Source of the DNA: Schlesneria paludicola DSM 18645
GTDB lineage: Bacteria > Planctomycetota > Planctomycetia > Planctomycetales > Planctomycetaceae
DNA: 64,000 nt
NCBI RefSeq assembly: GCF_000255655.1
Contig: NZ_JH636434.1
Location: 1,228,045 to 1,292,044 of the forward strand
Direction of reading: 5' to 3'
Part shown: positions 51,220 to 60,317 of the stretch, in pieces
How positions within the stretch are numbered: position 1 is the first letter of the stretch
Layout: the number at the start of each line of letters is the position of its first letter
Translations under genes and position numbers: made by a program
The notes under the pieces: generated by a model
Told to the model about the DNA's origin: nothing
The model's input: only the letters and a program-made list of their open reading frames with translations
Databases searched by the model: none

Positions 51220-51911
51220 CGCGAGATGTTGACGAATTCCCCTTTGAGGGACTGGGTACTGATCGGAGCTGCGACCTCGGCCTCCAAGTCGGTTGAACCA
51301 GGATTCGACACATGGCCGATGCCGCCGTGATTCTTTGCTTGCGGGTTGCGGCTATGAGGACGCTCCTTGAGTTTCAGCCGTGTGGCCCAGACATCACACT
51401 TCGCCGACGTTTGCAAGACGTTCATAGGTTCACATCATTCACCCCGTCCGACACGAGGTGGACAGGCACATTTTCCAGGGCTGTTGAATTCAACAGTGCT
51501 TCGACGAGGTGCTTTTTGCCGTGGGAATGCCGTGGCAAAAGGAGCCCATCCCGACCTGCGACCGGTTTCGTTCAGAAGGCCTGCAATTTTGACACGAACT
51601 GATCATACATTCTCGAAAAATCGTGTCAGGACCAACTCGCACCAATCTTCCAAAGGTTTGGAAGACTGCCCCCGTGGATTGGATGCAACTACGGTCAAAT
51701 CGTTTTCGGGACAGGAAGACGACGGCTCGTGCCCAAAGAGCATGAAACCGCGATTCGCTGGGCGGGTCGCCTTCGAAACGCAATTTGTCCAGTAGTTCTG
51801 GCGGACACAGACAGATCAAATGTCGCCGAAAGGCGCACTACCATTGCCCCGTGCGGACGACGAGGAAGGTTCAGTCATTCCACCGACGGAGAGCCACAAG
51901 TTGTCAGTGAG

Positions 51912-52355
51912 TCACACCGTCGTTGATTTTGAGTTCCCCTCTTCCAAACAGGCAAGCACGATGTCGGCCATCAGTGGGTTCAGGCCCAGGTGGGGGCAGA
52001 GCTCAAACTGGACGTTGGGAAATTCCGCGGCCAGTTGCTTTCGGGCGTCTTCCAGATCCAACACGACATGAACGCCGGCCGAAAGGAAATAGGGCAGCAT
52101 CAGGACTCGAGTGGCCCCGCGTTCGACGCAGATGCGGCCACCGTCGACGATCGTCGGCGGCGCGAGCTCCAGGTAAGATTCTTGCACGACGCCGTATTCC
52201 TGGCGACGTGTGATGAGTTCGGCCAATCGGACGAGATCGTCGTTGGCCTCTTTCCGCCGGCTGCCGTGAGCAATCAGCAGCACCCCCGTCTGTGGTGAGC
52301 GGATTTCGGGGGAGGGGTTGGTGTCGCTGGTCATCTGGTACTCGATAAAAGGCAT
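51912..52355 (-). CDS. cbiX: CbiX-type sirohydrochlorin cobaltochelatase/ferrochelatase
   Basis: Short CbiX/SirB enzymes insert cobalt or iron into sirohydrochlorin for cobalamin or siroheme. The 147-aa protein carries 'TGVLLIAHGSRRKEANDDLV' (metal-binding His in HGSR), 'VQESYLELAPPTIVDGGRIC', 'ATRVLMLPYFLSAGVHVVLD' (second His in G-V-H-V-V-L-D) and 'CPHLGLNPLMADIVLACLEE'. This is the single-domain form that works as a homodimer. The start is uncertain (52355 or 52334); upstream the frame runs into a dispersed repeat, so a longer N-terminus is unlikely. No other cobalamin or siroheme gene is in the window. Confidence 0.88.
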   Translation of the reverse strand: MPFIEYQMTSDTNPSPEIRSPQTGVLLIAHGSRRKEANDDLVRLAELITRRQEYGVVQESYLELAPPTIVDGGRICVERGATRVLMLPYFLSAGVHVVLDLEDARKQLAAEFPNVQFELCPHLGLNPLMADIVLACLEEGNSKSTTV

Positions 52356-52435
52356 CGCACACTCGGGGGCGGATCGCTTTCGCCACAGGCGTTCTGTCAC
52401 TCGTCTGTCTCTTTTCTCTCTCTCGTCCGGCCCTG

Positions 52436-52459
52436 GTTCCCAAGCTCCCGCTTGGGAAC
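52436..52459. repeat. 24-nt palindrome, copy 5
   Basis: The arms are GTTCCCAAGC and GCTTGGGAAC around TCCC. The fourth pair is C-G, a third compensated variant of the same position (A-T in copy 3, G-C in copy 4). It lies upstream of cbiX. Confidence 0.75.
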
Positions 52460-52512
52460 GCTTCGCCAATTCCGGTGTTTGAAGGAGAAGCTTGGGTCGC
52501 CTCGCACGAGGC

Positions 52513-52536
52513 GTTACCAAGCGGGAGCTTGGTAAC
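52513..52536. repeat. 24-nt palindrome, copy 6 (inverted)
   Basis: This is the exact reverse complement of copy 3 at 27090-27113: GTTACCAAGC, centre GGGA, GCTTGGTAAC. With copy 5 it forms an inverted pair 53 bp apart, between cbiX and the response-regulator stop. Confidence 0.8.
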
Positions 52537-52575
52537 GAGGGAAGCAACGAGGGATTTCCGTTCGCGAATACGATC

Positions 52576-53916
52576 TCAAAGATCGATGCCCAATTCCTCG
52601 ATCTTCCGATACAGGCTGGACAGCCCTAATTTCAAGCGTTTGGCGGCCTCGCGTTTGTCGGGGCACTGGTCAAGGACGCGCAAAATGTGCAGGCGTTCGT
52701 AGTGGCGCAGGGCGGACCGCAAGTCGTCCGTGTCGGGCAGAGGCTGATCGGCACCGCGGAGGTCCGGTGGCAGATCGGTGGGCCGCACATGTGTTCCCTC
52801 GCACATCATTACGGCGCGTTCGATCGCATTGTCGAGCTGCCGGACATTGCCGCGCCATTGTGACGACATCAGCAGCCGGATGGTGTCGCTCGAGGCCAGC
52901 GTTGCCTTGCGTCCCATCGCACGGCTGTGCTTGCTGATGAACGATTCGACCAGTTCGGGAATATCGTCCAGACGCTCACGAAGCGGTGGAATGCAAATCT
53001 TGGATCCGTCCAATCGATAGAACAAGTCTTCCTGGAATCGCCCGGCTTCAATTTCGGCCGAAAGGTCCCGCGTGGTGGCGGCAATCACGCGGGCATGAAT
53101 CTTATAGGGTTCCGATCCACCGAGCGGAGTCGCCTCGAGTTTCTCGATCGCACGCAGCAGTTTCATCTGCGTCGCGAGCGGCAACTGAGCCACTTCGTCG
53201 AGGAACAGGGTTCCGTGTCCGACGAGCCGGAACAATCCCGGTTGAGGGTTCGCATTGCCAACCGATCCGAACAGCAGGGAATCGAGATCACTTTCGGGGC
53301 GTGTCGAACAGTTCGCCACCATGAATCGTTCGTTCTGCTTCGTCCCCCACTGGTGGGCCGTCCTGGCAAACAGCTCTTTCCCCGTTCCCGACTCTCCCAC
53401 CAGCAGCAGCGTCGCATTGGTAACGGCCACCTTGCGAATCGCATCCTGGACCTGTCGAATCGCTTTGCTTGATCCGACGATTTCGTCGCGATTATCCCGT
53501 CGCGACAGTTCGCGCCGCAGGGCTTGATTCTCCAGATACAATTCCCGGTACTCGAACAGTCGCCGCAACTTATTGGACAGGTCATCAAAAATGACGGGCT
53601 TGACGAGATAGTCGAAGGCTCCGGACTTGAACGCTTCAACCGCGTTCTCGACGGTGGCATACGCTGTGATGATCAGGCCGGACAGGCTGGGGTTCAGCTG
53701 CTGTAGCCGGCGAAGCAGGTCCAAACCGTCTCCATCGGGCAGTTGCACATCGCAGATCGCGACGTCGAAATCCTGCTTTTTGGCCTGCAACATTCCGGTG
53801 ACCACCGACGATGCGACACCAACTTGATATCCCTCGTCAACAAGGAATTCACGAAGCGAACTCCGAATGATGTCTTCGTCTTCAACGATCAAGATCGAAT
53901 TCGTGCGTTTGAGCAT
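52576..53916 (-). CDS. NtrC-family response regulator lacking the sigma-54 GAFTGA loop
   Basis: The 446-aa protein has a receiver domain (about 1-120; phospho-acceptor D56 in 'AICDVQLPDGDG', 'LIITAYATVENA', 'FDYLVKPV'). An AAA+ domain follows (about 145-375), with Walker A 'LLVGESGTGKELFAR', Walker B 'HGTLFLDEVAQLP', 'ARVIAATTRDL' and the arginine-finger region 'FQEDLFYRLDG'. A Fis-type helix-turn-helix ends it (DKREAAKRLKLGLSSLYRKI). Between 'DSLLFGS' and 'GLFRLVGHGT', where NtrC proteins carry K-G-A-F-T-G-A, the sequence reads VGNANPQP. The GAFTGA loop contacts sigma-54, so this regulator probably does not activate sigma-54 polymerase. The ATG at 53916 is preferred; a TTG at 53934 would add six residues. 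Confidence 0.88.
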   Translation of the reverse strand: MLKRTNSILIVEDEDIIRSSLREFLVDEGYQVGVASSVVTGMLQAKKQDFDVAICDVQLPDGDGLDLLRRLQQLNPSLSGLIITAYATVENAVEAFKSGAFDYLVKPVIFDDLSNKLRRLFEYRELYLENQALRRELSRRDNRDEIVGSSKAIRQVQDAIRKVAVTNATLLLVGESGTGKELFARTAHQWGTKQNERFMVANCSTRPESDLDSLLFGSVGNANPQPGLFRLVGHGTLFLDEVAQLPLATQMKLLRAIEKLEATPLGGSEPYKIHARVIAATTRDLSAEIEAGRFQEDLFYRLDGSKICIPPLRERLDDIPELVESFISKHSRAMGRKATLASSDTIRLLMSSQWRGNVRQLDNAIERAVMMCEGTHVRPTDLPPDLRGADQPLPDTDDLRSALRHYERLHILRVLDQCPDKREAAKRLKLGLSSLYRKIEELGIDL

Positions 53917-54211
53917 GGCGCAAGGAATCTTCAAATTGCGAGGAAATCGACCAGTGACTGGAACCGCAATAGAATCATAGTGACCGCGTCACTGATTTCC
54001 GGCAAGCGGTACCGTGTTTGTAAATTTGCGGTAATGTTTGTTGACAAGTGAGGATTTCGGCAACTCTTCCGGCCGTGGTTGCGTCGAACTATGGTATCGT
54101 CGAAAGTGACGGAAAGTGGTCGTCGGCAGCCCGCGAGCCCTCGCGAAAATCTGCGGGAAGTGCAACAATTTCTGGTGTTTCCAGTTCAATTCCCGATGAG
54201 GGCGATCGAAC

Positions 54212-57200
54212 ATGACGGCCGCAACCAACCCCGGCAAATATGTCGACTTTGACGAATATGTCGGTCTGAAGCTCGAAAAGACACGTTCGACGATTCGAAC
54301 GACGGACATCTTGACCGCCGTCGCTGGCGTCGGCGCCATGACACTCGGTTATTTGCTGCTGTTCGTGGTCATGGACCAATGGGTCATTCCGGGCGGATTT
54401 AGTGCGGGCTGGCGATTGGCCCTGCTGTCGATGCTGGTGATTTCGGCAGGCGGCTGGCTGGTCTATAAGGTCGGAATTCCCTCGTTTCGCTCCGTCAACG
54501 GCTTGTTTGCGGCCAAAGCGATCGAAAAGGCCGAACCTGAGCTCAAAAGCAGTCTCCTGAACCTTGTCGATTTGAAAGCCGCAGGGCGACCGATCAATCC
54601 AGCGATCCTGCAGGCGATCGAGCGTCAAACGGCCGTCAAACTGCAGCAGGTCGACGTTGCGTCCGTGATTGACCATCGACCGCTTGTTCGGACGGCGTAT
54701 TTGCTACTGGCCGTGATCGTCATCTTCTGCATTTACGCGATGCTGTCCCCGAAGAAGATCTCGAACTCAATCTGGCGTGGACTGGTTCCTTTGACTCAGG
54801 TGCCGCTCGCGACAGTCACCGAAATCCTGGACATCAAGCCCGGTGACATTTCCGTCCCCGTTCATCAACCGTTTGTCGACGTTCAAGTCGATCTGGCCGG
54901 AGAGATCCCCCCGCAAGTTCTGCTGCTGTATTCGACCGCCGATGGCAAGCAGGACCAGCCGTTGGAACTGCGCGCGGACGAGGATGGGCAGCCGCGTTAC
55001 CGGGGACAACTGATCGGCGATGGCGGCCAGGGGCTGGTCCAGGACATCACGTATCTGATTCGCGCCGGCGACGCGACATCAAAACCCTATCGCATTCATG
55101 TCGAGCAACCTCCGTATGCGGATATTGAAAGTCTGAGGATTGAATTTCCCGCCTACATGAAGCTGTCTCCGGTGGAACAGCCGCATCATGGTGCGATCGA
55201 TACCTGGGAAGGCGCAACGGTGACCTTCCATGCGAAGACCAACATGCCGGTCCGTTCGGGGACCATTCAGTTCCTGGACGATCCCCAGGCGGGCCCGAAC
55301 GGCGAAGAAATTCCCATGGCGGTCTCATCGGGCGGAAAAATCCTGCAGGCGCAGTGGACGCTGGCACTTCGATCCGATGGCACATTCCCCAAGCACTACC
55401 GAATCCACTGCAAAACCGAAGAGGATCGCGTCACGACGGGGCATGTCAATTATCCGATCACCATTCGCCCCGATGCCCCGCCACAAGTGACGCTGGTGCA
55501 ACCCGATCGTGACATTGATGCCCCGGCGAATGTCACGATTCCGCTATTGATTCAGGCACACGACCCGGATTTCGAGCTGGGTTATGTGTATTTGAACGTC
55601 GAAAAGTCGGGACAGCGCATACTACACGAGCAGATCTCGGAAGGACGGGTGCAACGCCTGACGCTGAAGCACAATCTGGAACTGAAGCGGCTACAAGCGG
55701 CTGCAGGAGACACGTTTGAGTTGTGGATCGAAGTCCATGACAACCGGCGACCGCGGGCGAATTCACGCAACACACCGAAAGTGAAAATCCGCGTAATCCA
55801 GACGGTGACTCAGCAAGAGGCCGACGAACAACTTGCGGCTCAGAACGAACGCCTTGATCAGAAGATGGCCGAAGCGAGCGACGACGCCAATGATGCGGCG
55901 AATCCCCCACGTGAGGGCGAACCTGAAGACCGGCCGCCACGCGATCCGACGCGGCCTGACGAGGCCACAGCGCGGCGCGAGAATCAGGACGAGCAACCAG
56001 CTCAAGAACCCCAAAACGGTCAACAGGAAGATGCCGGTCAAAAGAAGCCGACGGAACCGGGCAAGACGGCCGAAAAAGGCGATTCTCGAGACGGATCTGG
56101 TCAGACGGCGGGAACGAAGCCCTCGAAGAAAGACACGGCAGGGAAACCGGACGAGGCGCGAAGCGATCAAAACTCGGGCGAAGCCAATGACAAAAAGCTG
56201 CCGAACGACGGAACCCAGGATGACGAGATCATTCGACGGATCAACGAGCGGTTGAAGCAAGAGAAACCGCCGAAATCAGACGCGAATCCCGATGCGGCCG
56301 CGAACGAACAGAAAGAATCGCAACCGAAGCCCGGCACACCAAATCCAGATACCAAACCCGAGTCGGAGAAGCCATCAAAATCCGACAAATCAGGTGCTTC
56401 GTCGGACGAGAAGTCGTCTAAATCAGACGCCAAATCGCCCCGCAAGAACGATCGTCCGCAAGGCGACGACGCAGGGCCGACGTCGTCGGACGATCCGTCT
56501 TCGACAAAGCCTTCGGAATCGAAAAAAGATTCCGATCTTAAGACATCGCCGAACAAGCCTGCGACGGCTGAAGAACCGCCTGGCGACAACAAGAAAGAGG
56601 AAAATCCGTCCAAGATGAAAGGGCCCGAGAAGGATTCTGACGGCTCTACGGACGACAAGACAGACGACACGCCGTCCGACGGAAAGAAGCCCGGCTCGGA
56701 AGCCGCGAAAGAGGGAGACGGGACCGACAAGCCTGAGAATAAACCCACGAAGTCAGAACCGACTCCCAAAGGAACAGAACCCGATCCCGCCAGTAACGCG
56801 ACAGACGATTCTCTAAAGCCATCCAAGTCAGAATCACCCGACGATGGCTCGAAACAAGACGGCAAGAAACCAGACGGTGGTCAGAAGGATCAAGGAAACC
56901 CCTCCGAGAAACCTACTGATGCGGACCAGGAAAAAGGTCCAGGAGAGATGAAAACGTCAGACGACGATTCGCAGAAAAAATCCGCGGAGTCATCGAAGCC
57001 ATCGGGCGCTGGTGAGAAGAAATCGGACAAGGAAAAATCGGACGACGCTGCCGAGCAAACAGACAAGGCTTCCGGATCGAAGTCGGACTCGAAGAAAGAG
57101 GGCGAACCACCCAAGGACGCCGACGAATCCTCAGCGGATTCGTCAAGCGCCTCCAAGCCCGGCAAGAAGCCGTCGGATTCCACCAAGAAGCCACAGAAGA

Positions 57201-58480
57201 AACCTAGTGGTGGTGAGGCCGCGCCGGAAAAAGGCGATCCAGAGACGGCGACTCAACAACAGAAACAGGACAAAAACGGCAAGCCGTCTTCGACGAAGCC
57301 GAATGAGAAGGCCAATCAAGGAAAATCCGGCAAATCGCCCGATGAAAACCCATCCGGAGTCGAACAAGACCCATCAACGGACGCCCCCAAACAGGGCAAG
57401 AATCCAAAATCCACGAAATCGACTGAGAACGAAGCGAACGAAAAGGAGCCCACTTCGAACGACAAGGATCAAACTCCGTCGAAATCCAAGTCCGATTCCG
57501 GAGAAGGCGGAGACTCGAAAAAATCCTCCGGTCAGTCGGGTCAGGAAGGTCAAGAAGGCGGAAAGCAAGGCGAAGGAGATCCGCAAGGTTCGAAGTCCGA
57601 AGGTGACGACACGAAAAGCTCATCCAAGAGCGGGAAAGAGCAGGGCGGCGAGGGATCTGGCAAGCCTGAGGATTCGTCGAAGAACTCCGATTCCGACAAA
57701 TCGAAGAACGACAAGTCGTCGTCAAAGGCTGATTCAAAGCAAGGTGATTCAAAGGCCCCGAAAGAGGGCAAGACCGGCAAGCAGGATTCCGAATCAGGAA
57801 AGGCCGATTCACAAAGCCAAGGCAAAAAGGATTCGGGTAAGAGCGATTCAGGTAAAGGCAAGAATGGCGAATCCGGCAAGGGTGAATCGGGGAAGGGCCA
57901 AGGCGATCAGGGCGGAAAAAGCGAAGGATCGAGCAAAGCCGGGTCTGGCTCGCAACCCGGGCAGGGTGGAAAAGGTCCGCCACAGGATGGCCCTGGCGGC
58001 GGTGATCCGGGCGACGCAGACGGAATTCCCAACGCCGGGGACGCCGCACCAGCAATAGGGGAAGGCGACGACGCCAATCTGGAATACAACCGGCAGGCCA
58101 CAGAGTTGATCCTGCAAAAACTGAAGAAGGATCTTGAACGCGGCGACGTTGATCCGGAACTCTTGGAGCAGCTTGGGTGGACGCCCGCTGAACTGAAGAA
58201 GTTCGCCGATCGGCTTTCCAAATCGCTGAACGAATCGAAACAAGGAGAAGAGACTCCTGAATCGCGTGCGCGCCAGCAACAGTTCCAGGAAATGTTGAAG
58301 AATCTCGACCTGCAACGGTCGGGAGCTCAACGTTCCGGTGCCAACGAACCGAAACGCGAAGTGAATCAGATCGAATCCAAGCGCCCGCCCGCACCTTCGG
58401 CGTATTTAAAAGCATTTGAGAAAGCAACGAAAGACCTCGCCCGCCAGAAACCTCCCGCAGGTAAGCCCGCCAGTAAGTGA
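54212..58480 (+). CDS. 1422-aa membrane protein with DUF4175-like N-terminus and giant charged low-complexity region
   Basis: The N-terminal part has three membrane helices (about 31-57, 66-90, 172-190) and helical segments resembling DUF4175 proteins: 'ELKSSLLNLVDLKAAG', 'NPAILQAIERQTAVKLQQVD'. Residues about 195-530 are extracellular beta-rich domains (PPYADIESLRIEFPAYMKLS, APPQVTLVQPDRDIDAPANV). Residues about 548-1283 are almost entirely K, S, D, E, P, G, Q, N and T without hydrophobic residues, predicted disordered. The last ~140 residues are helical and conserved-looking (NRQATELILQKLKKDLERGD, DPELLEQLGWTPAELKKFAD). Similar planctomycete genes are often labelled circumsporozoite-like membrane protein, which says nothing of function. 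The low-complexity part creates long spurious frames on both strands. Confidence 0.88.
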   Translation: MTAATNPGKYVDFDEYVGLKLEKTRSTIRTTDILTAVAGVGAMTLGYLLLFVVMDQWVIPGGFSAGWRLALLSMLVISAGGWLVYKVGIPSFRSVNGLFAAKAIEKAEPELKSSLLNLVDLKAAGRPINPAILQAIERQTAVKLQQVDVASVIDHRPLVRTAYLLLAVIVIFCIYAMLSPKKISNSIWRGLVPLTQVPLATVTEILDIKPGDISVPVHQPFVDVQVDLAGEIPPQVLLLYSTADGKQDQPLELRADEDGQPRYRGQLIGDGGQGLVQDITYLIRAGDATSKPYRIHVEQPPYADIESLRIEFPAYMKLSPVEQPHHGAIDTWEGATVTFHAKTNMPVRSGTIQFLDDPQAGPNGEEIPMAVSSGGKILQAQWTLALRSDGTFPKHYRIHCKTEEDRVTTGHVNYPITIRPDAPPQVTLVQPDRDIDAPANVTIPLLIQAHDPDFELGYVYLNVEKSGQRILHEQISEGRVQRLTLKHNLELKRLQAAAGDTFELWIEVHDNRRPRANSRNTPKVKIRVIQTVTQQEADEQLAAQNERLDQKMAEASDDANDAANPPREGEPEDRPPRDPTRPDEATARRENQDEQPAQEPQNGQQEDAGQKKPTEPGKTAEKGDSRDGSGQTAGTKPSKKDTAGKPDEARSDQNSGEANDKKLPNDGTQDDEIIRRINERLKQEKPPKSDANPDAAANEQKESQPKPGTPNPDTKPESEKPSKSDKSGASSDEKSSKSDAKSPRKNDRPQGDDAGPTSSDDPSSTKPSESKKDSDLKTSPNKPATAEEPPGDNKKEENPSKMKGPEKDSDGSTDDKTDDTPSDGKKPGSEAAKEGDGTDKPENKPTKSEPTPKGTEPDPASNATDDSLKPSKSESPDDGSKQDGKKPDGGQKDQGNPSEKPTDADQEKGPGEMKTSDDDSQKKSAESSKPSGAGEKKSDKEKSDDAAEQTDKASGSKSDSKKEGEPPKDADESSADSSSASKPGKKPSDSTKKPQKKPSGGEAAPEKGDPETATQQQKQDKNGKPSSTKPNEKANQGKSGKSPDENPSGVEQDPSTDAPKQGKNPKSTKSTENEANEKEPTSNDKDQTPSKSKSDSGEGGDSKKSSGQSGQEGQEGGKQGEGDPQGSKSEGDDTKSSSKSGKEQGGEGSGKPEDSSKNSDSDKSKNDKSSSKADSKQGDSKAPKEGKTGKQDSESGKADSQSQGKKDSGKSDSGKGKNGESGKGESGKGQGDQGGKSEGSSKAGSGSQPGQGGKGPPQDGPGGGDPGDADGIPNAGDAAPAIGEGDDANLEYNRQATELILQKLKKDLERGDVDPELLEQLGWTPAELKKFADRLSKSLNESKQGEETPESRARQQQFQEMLKNLDLQRSGAQRSGANEPKREVNQIESKRPPAPSAYLKAFEKATKDLARQKPPAGKPASK
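55855..58060 (+). repeat. Low-complexity coding region
   Basis: This stretch encodes the K/S/D/E/P/G-rich segment. It is built of variable short phrases such as 'SKSDSK', 'GKSG', 'KPSE' and 'DSKK' rather than exact tandem units. Toward 57840-57960 it becomes Gly/Ser/Gln-rich (GKGKNGESGKGESGKGQGDQ). Confidence 0.8.
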
Positions 58481-58504
58481 ATCACGAATCGCAACAGACA
58501 CCGC

Positions 58505-58531
58505 CCCCTTCGAAACACGTGTTCGAAGGGG
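58505..58531 (+). terminator. Palindromic hairpin after the low-complexity gene
   Basis: CCCCTTCGAA and TTCGAAGGGG form a 10-bp stem with a 7-nt centre (ACACGTG). No T-tract follows. It may terminate or stabilise the large upstream mRNA. Confidence 0.5.
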
Positions 58532-58582
58532 CAAGCGTACCTTTGATGCCGATTCAGGGTGATTCCCCCCTAAGGACCAACG

Positions 58583-59602
58583 ATGACGATCCGCGAAGTG
58601 ACCATTGACGACGTTCGAGATGCCGAGTCCGTCATTCGAGAGCATCTGACACCCATTCCCCTGATTCGTTCGTACTCGCTCGAACGTGAATTGGGGCTGC
58701 CAAGTCATCGCCGCGTCTGGCTGAAAGACTATGGATGGACTCCCGTGGGTTCGTTCAAGTTACTAGGTGCTCTCTACTGGATGGCCAAGAATCTCGAGCG
58801 AATCGGCGACCGGCCCGTCGCGGCCCATTCGTCCGGAAACTTTGCCTCGGGGATCTCGTTTGCGGGGATGCGATACAAGAAGCAGGTGGTCGTCGTGATG
58901 CCCGAATCCGCGCCACGCGTCAAATTCAAATTGACCCGGTCCTTCGGGGCTGAAGTCATGACGTACGATATTTCGCGCGACCACGAAACGGGTGAACGCG
59001 ATCGCATCACGCGCGAGCTGGCCGATGAACGGAAAGCCGTTCAGGCCTCGCCCTATGATGACCCCTATGTCATTGCCGGAAACGGAGTCGGCGGACTGGA
59101 AGTCGTCACCGAATTGCAGCAACAGGGTCGCGACGTGTCCCACTTCTTCTGCCAGGTCAGCGGCGGAGGTCTGATGGCTGGTCAAGCGATTGCCATCGCC
59201 GATGGGTTCCCGTCGGCAAAAATCATAGGGGTGGAACCCGACGGCGCTGATGACTTTCGACAATCGCTGGCCGCAAACAAGCGAACCCGCGTCGATCATC
59301 CCCAGAGTATCTGCGACGGGTTACTCTCGTACGACGTGGGTGAGCACAACTGGCCTATTCTGCGGAAGTTTGTCACGGATGCCGTCGCGATTTCCGAACT
59401 GAAGACGAGGGGGGCGATGAAGTGGCTGTACGACACGCACGGCCTTCGTACCGAGCCTTCCGGCGCGATCTCGACCGCCGCACTCCTTAGCGGCCAGATT
59501 TCGACTGAAGGTACGGGGGACATCGTCGTTGTCATCAGCGGACGGAACGTGGACGAAGACCGTTTCCAGGAATGGATGACGTTGCCAAGCGACTCAAAAT
59601 GA
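58583..59602 (+). CDS. PLP-dependent threonine/serine dehydratase-like enzyme
   Basis: The 339-aa protein belongs to fold-type II PLP enzymes: 'TPIPLIRSYSLERELG', 'VWLKDYGWTPVGSFKLLGAL' with K59 as the PLP lysine, 'VAAHSSGNFASGISFAGMRY', 'YVIAGNGVGGLEVVTELQQQ', 'FCQVSGGGLMAG' (phosphate loop) and a late 'TEPSGAISTAALLSG'. Most likely it is threonine ammonia-lyase or serine racemase/dehydratase. There is no C-terminal ACT domain, so it is the short, catabolic-type form without isoleucine feedback. AAGGA lies 7 nt before the ATG. Confidence 0.88.
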   Translation: MTIREVTIDDVRDAESVIREHLTPIPLIRSYSLERELGLPSHRRVWLKDYGWTPVGSFKLLGALYWMAKNLERIGDRPVAAHSSGNFASGISFAGMRYKKQVVVVMPESAPRVKFKLTRSFGAEVMTYDISRDHETGERDRITRELADERKAVQASPYDDPYVIAGNGVGGLEVVTELQQQGRDVSHFFCQVSGGGLMAGQAIAIADGFPSAKIIGVEPDGADDFRQSLAANKRTRVDHPQSICDGLLSYDVGEHNWPILRKFVTDAVAISELKTRGAMKWLYDTHGLRTEPSGAISTAALLSGQISTEGTGDIVVVISGRNVDEDRFQEWMTLPSDSK

Positions 59603-59916
59603 CCGGAATTTGGAGAAGCTGCGTAACGAAGAGTGGCTATAGAGCCTCAATTTCTACCGTGAACGGCACAAATTCATAAATCTGGAGGTTTGTGCCGATT
59701 CTGCGAAAGATTCTGGTTGTAACAGCCGATTCTTTACCCGTGTGGCATCGCAATGAGATGTTCGGATGAGCCGACTTCATTCGACGCCACGCAGCCGATG
59801 ATTTCGCGACGTGGCCGCTTCAGGCTTCGGGTCGACTGCCTTTAGATGAAGGCAGCAGGAAATCAAGGGAACGCCACGCGTGGGGCGTGGGTACTTCGTC
59901 GTGCAAGGATGTTGTC
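59603..59916. other. Structured leader upstream of the small lipoprotein gene
   Basis: This 314-bp gap contains three hairpins: CGGCACAAA/TTTGTGCCG (59664-59672 with 59689-59697), a CTGCCTT/AAGGCAG stem near 59840-59859, and a CCACGC/GCGTGG stem just before the gene. None is a recognised riboswitch. The first could end the dehydratase mRNA; the latter two would lie in the lipoprotein leader. Confidence 0.4.
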
Positions 59917-60165
59917 ATGAAAGCGATATCGGGTTGGCGCGGAATGCTGGTCACAGGCTTGCTGATTTCGGCGACCTCGACCGGCTGCCTTCAAACGACG
60001 ATCGGTGGTCAGACCTTGCCGTCGGCGTACTACCTCGACGATGACGTGCAGTACTTCAAACGAGGACCGGAACAGAAGCTGGCCAACCAGATTCGTTCGC
60101 TGGAACGATACAAGGTGGAACGCGAAGCCAACCAGCAGGGTTTAAACGAGAACGTCGGCAACTGA
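59917..60165 (+). CDS. Small planctomycete lipoprotein
   Basis: The 82-aa protein has a lipobox ending TSTGC with C24 as the likely lipidated cysteine. The mature part reads 'LQTTIGGQTLPSAYYLDDDV' then 'QYFKRGPEQKLANQIRSL', followed by a short charged helix. I recall very similar 'QTLPSPYYL-x-DDVQYF' proteins in many planctomycete genomes, so this is probably a conserved envelope protein of unknown function. AAGGA sits 7 nt before the ATG at 59917. Confidence 0.78.
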   Translation: MKAISGWRGMLVTGLLISATSTGCLQTTIGGQTLPSAYYLDDDVQYFKRGPEQKLANQIRSLERYKVEREANQQGLNENVGN

Positions 60166-60317
60166 TCGTTGACCAGGCGTGATCGTCAGGCCGCTGTGCC
60201 AGATCTTCACACACACACCATCAGAACCCGCGAAGAACACTTCGCATCACCGGTTCTGCAAGCGAAAACTCGTACGTCGTTCGCCAACCGTGCGAATCGA
60301 CGTCGGGGGGGGACGAG

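Larger units (their letters stand above)
51018..51911. other. 894-bp gene-free stretch
   Basis: This is the longest gap in the window. It contains the Kelch-gene terminator (51040-51082), an imperfect inverted repeat at 51195-51219, a direct repeat TTGAGCATCTTG (51123-51134 and 51208-51219), and the perfect palindrome CTGTTGAATTCAACAG (51481-51496). Open frames up to ~140 codons cross it, but their composition does not look like protein. It may be decayed sequence. Confidence 0.4.

Noticed and set aside
51367-51795. 142-codon plus-strand frame in the long gap
   Set aside because: No start signal, no hydrophobic periodicity and no recognisable domain; it crosses the perfect palindrome. Treated as non-coding or decayed.
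56100-58430. Long open frames on the minus strand and in other plus frames (up to about 400 codons)
   Set aside because: They overlap the low-complexity coding region; biased codon composition removes stops in several frames. None has a ribosome-binding site or family match.
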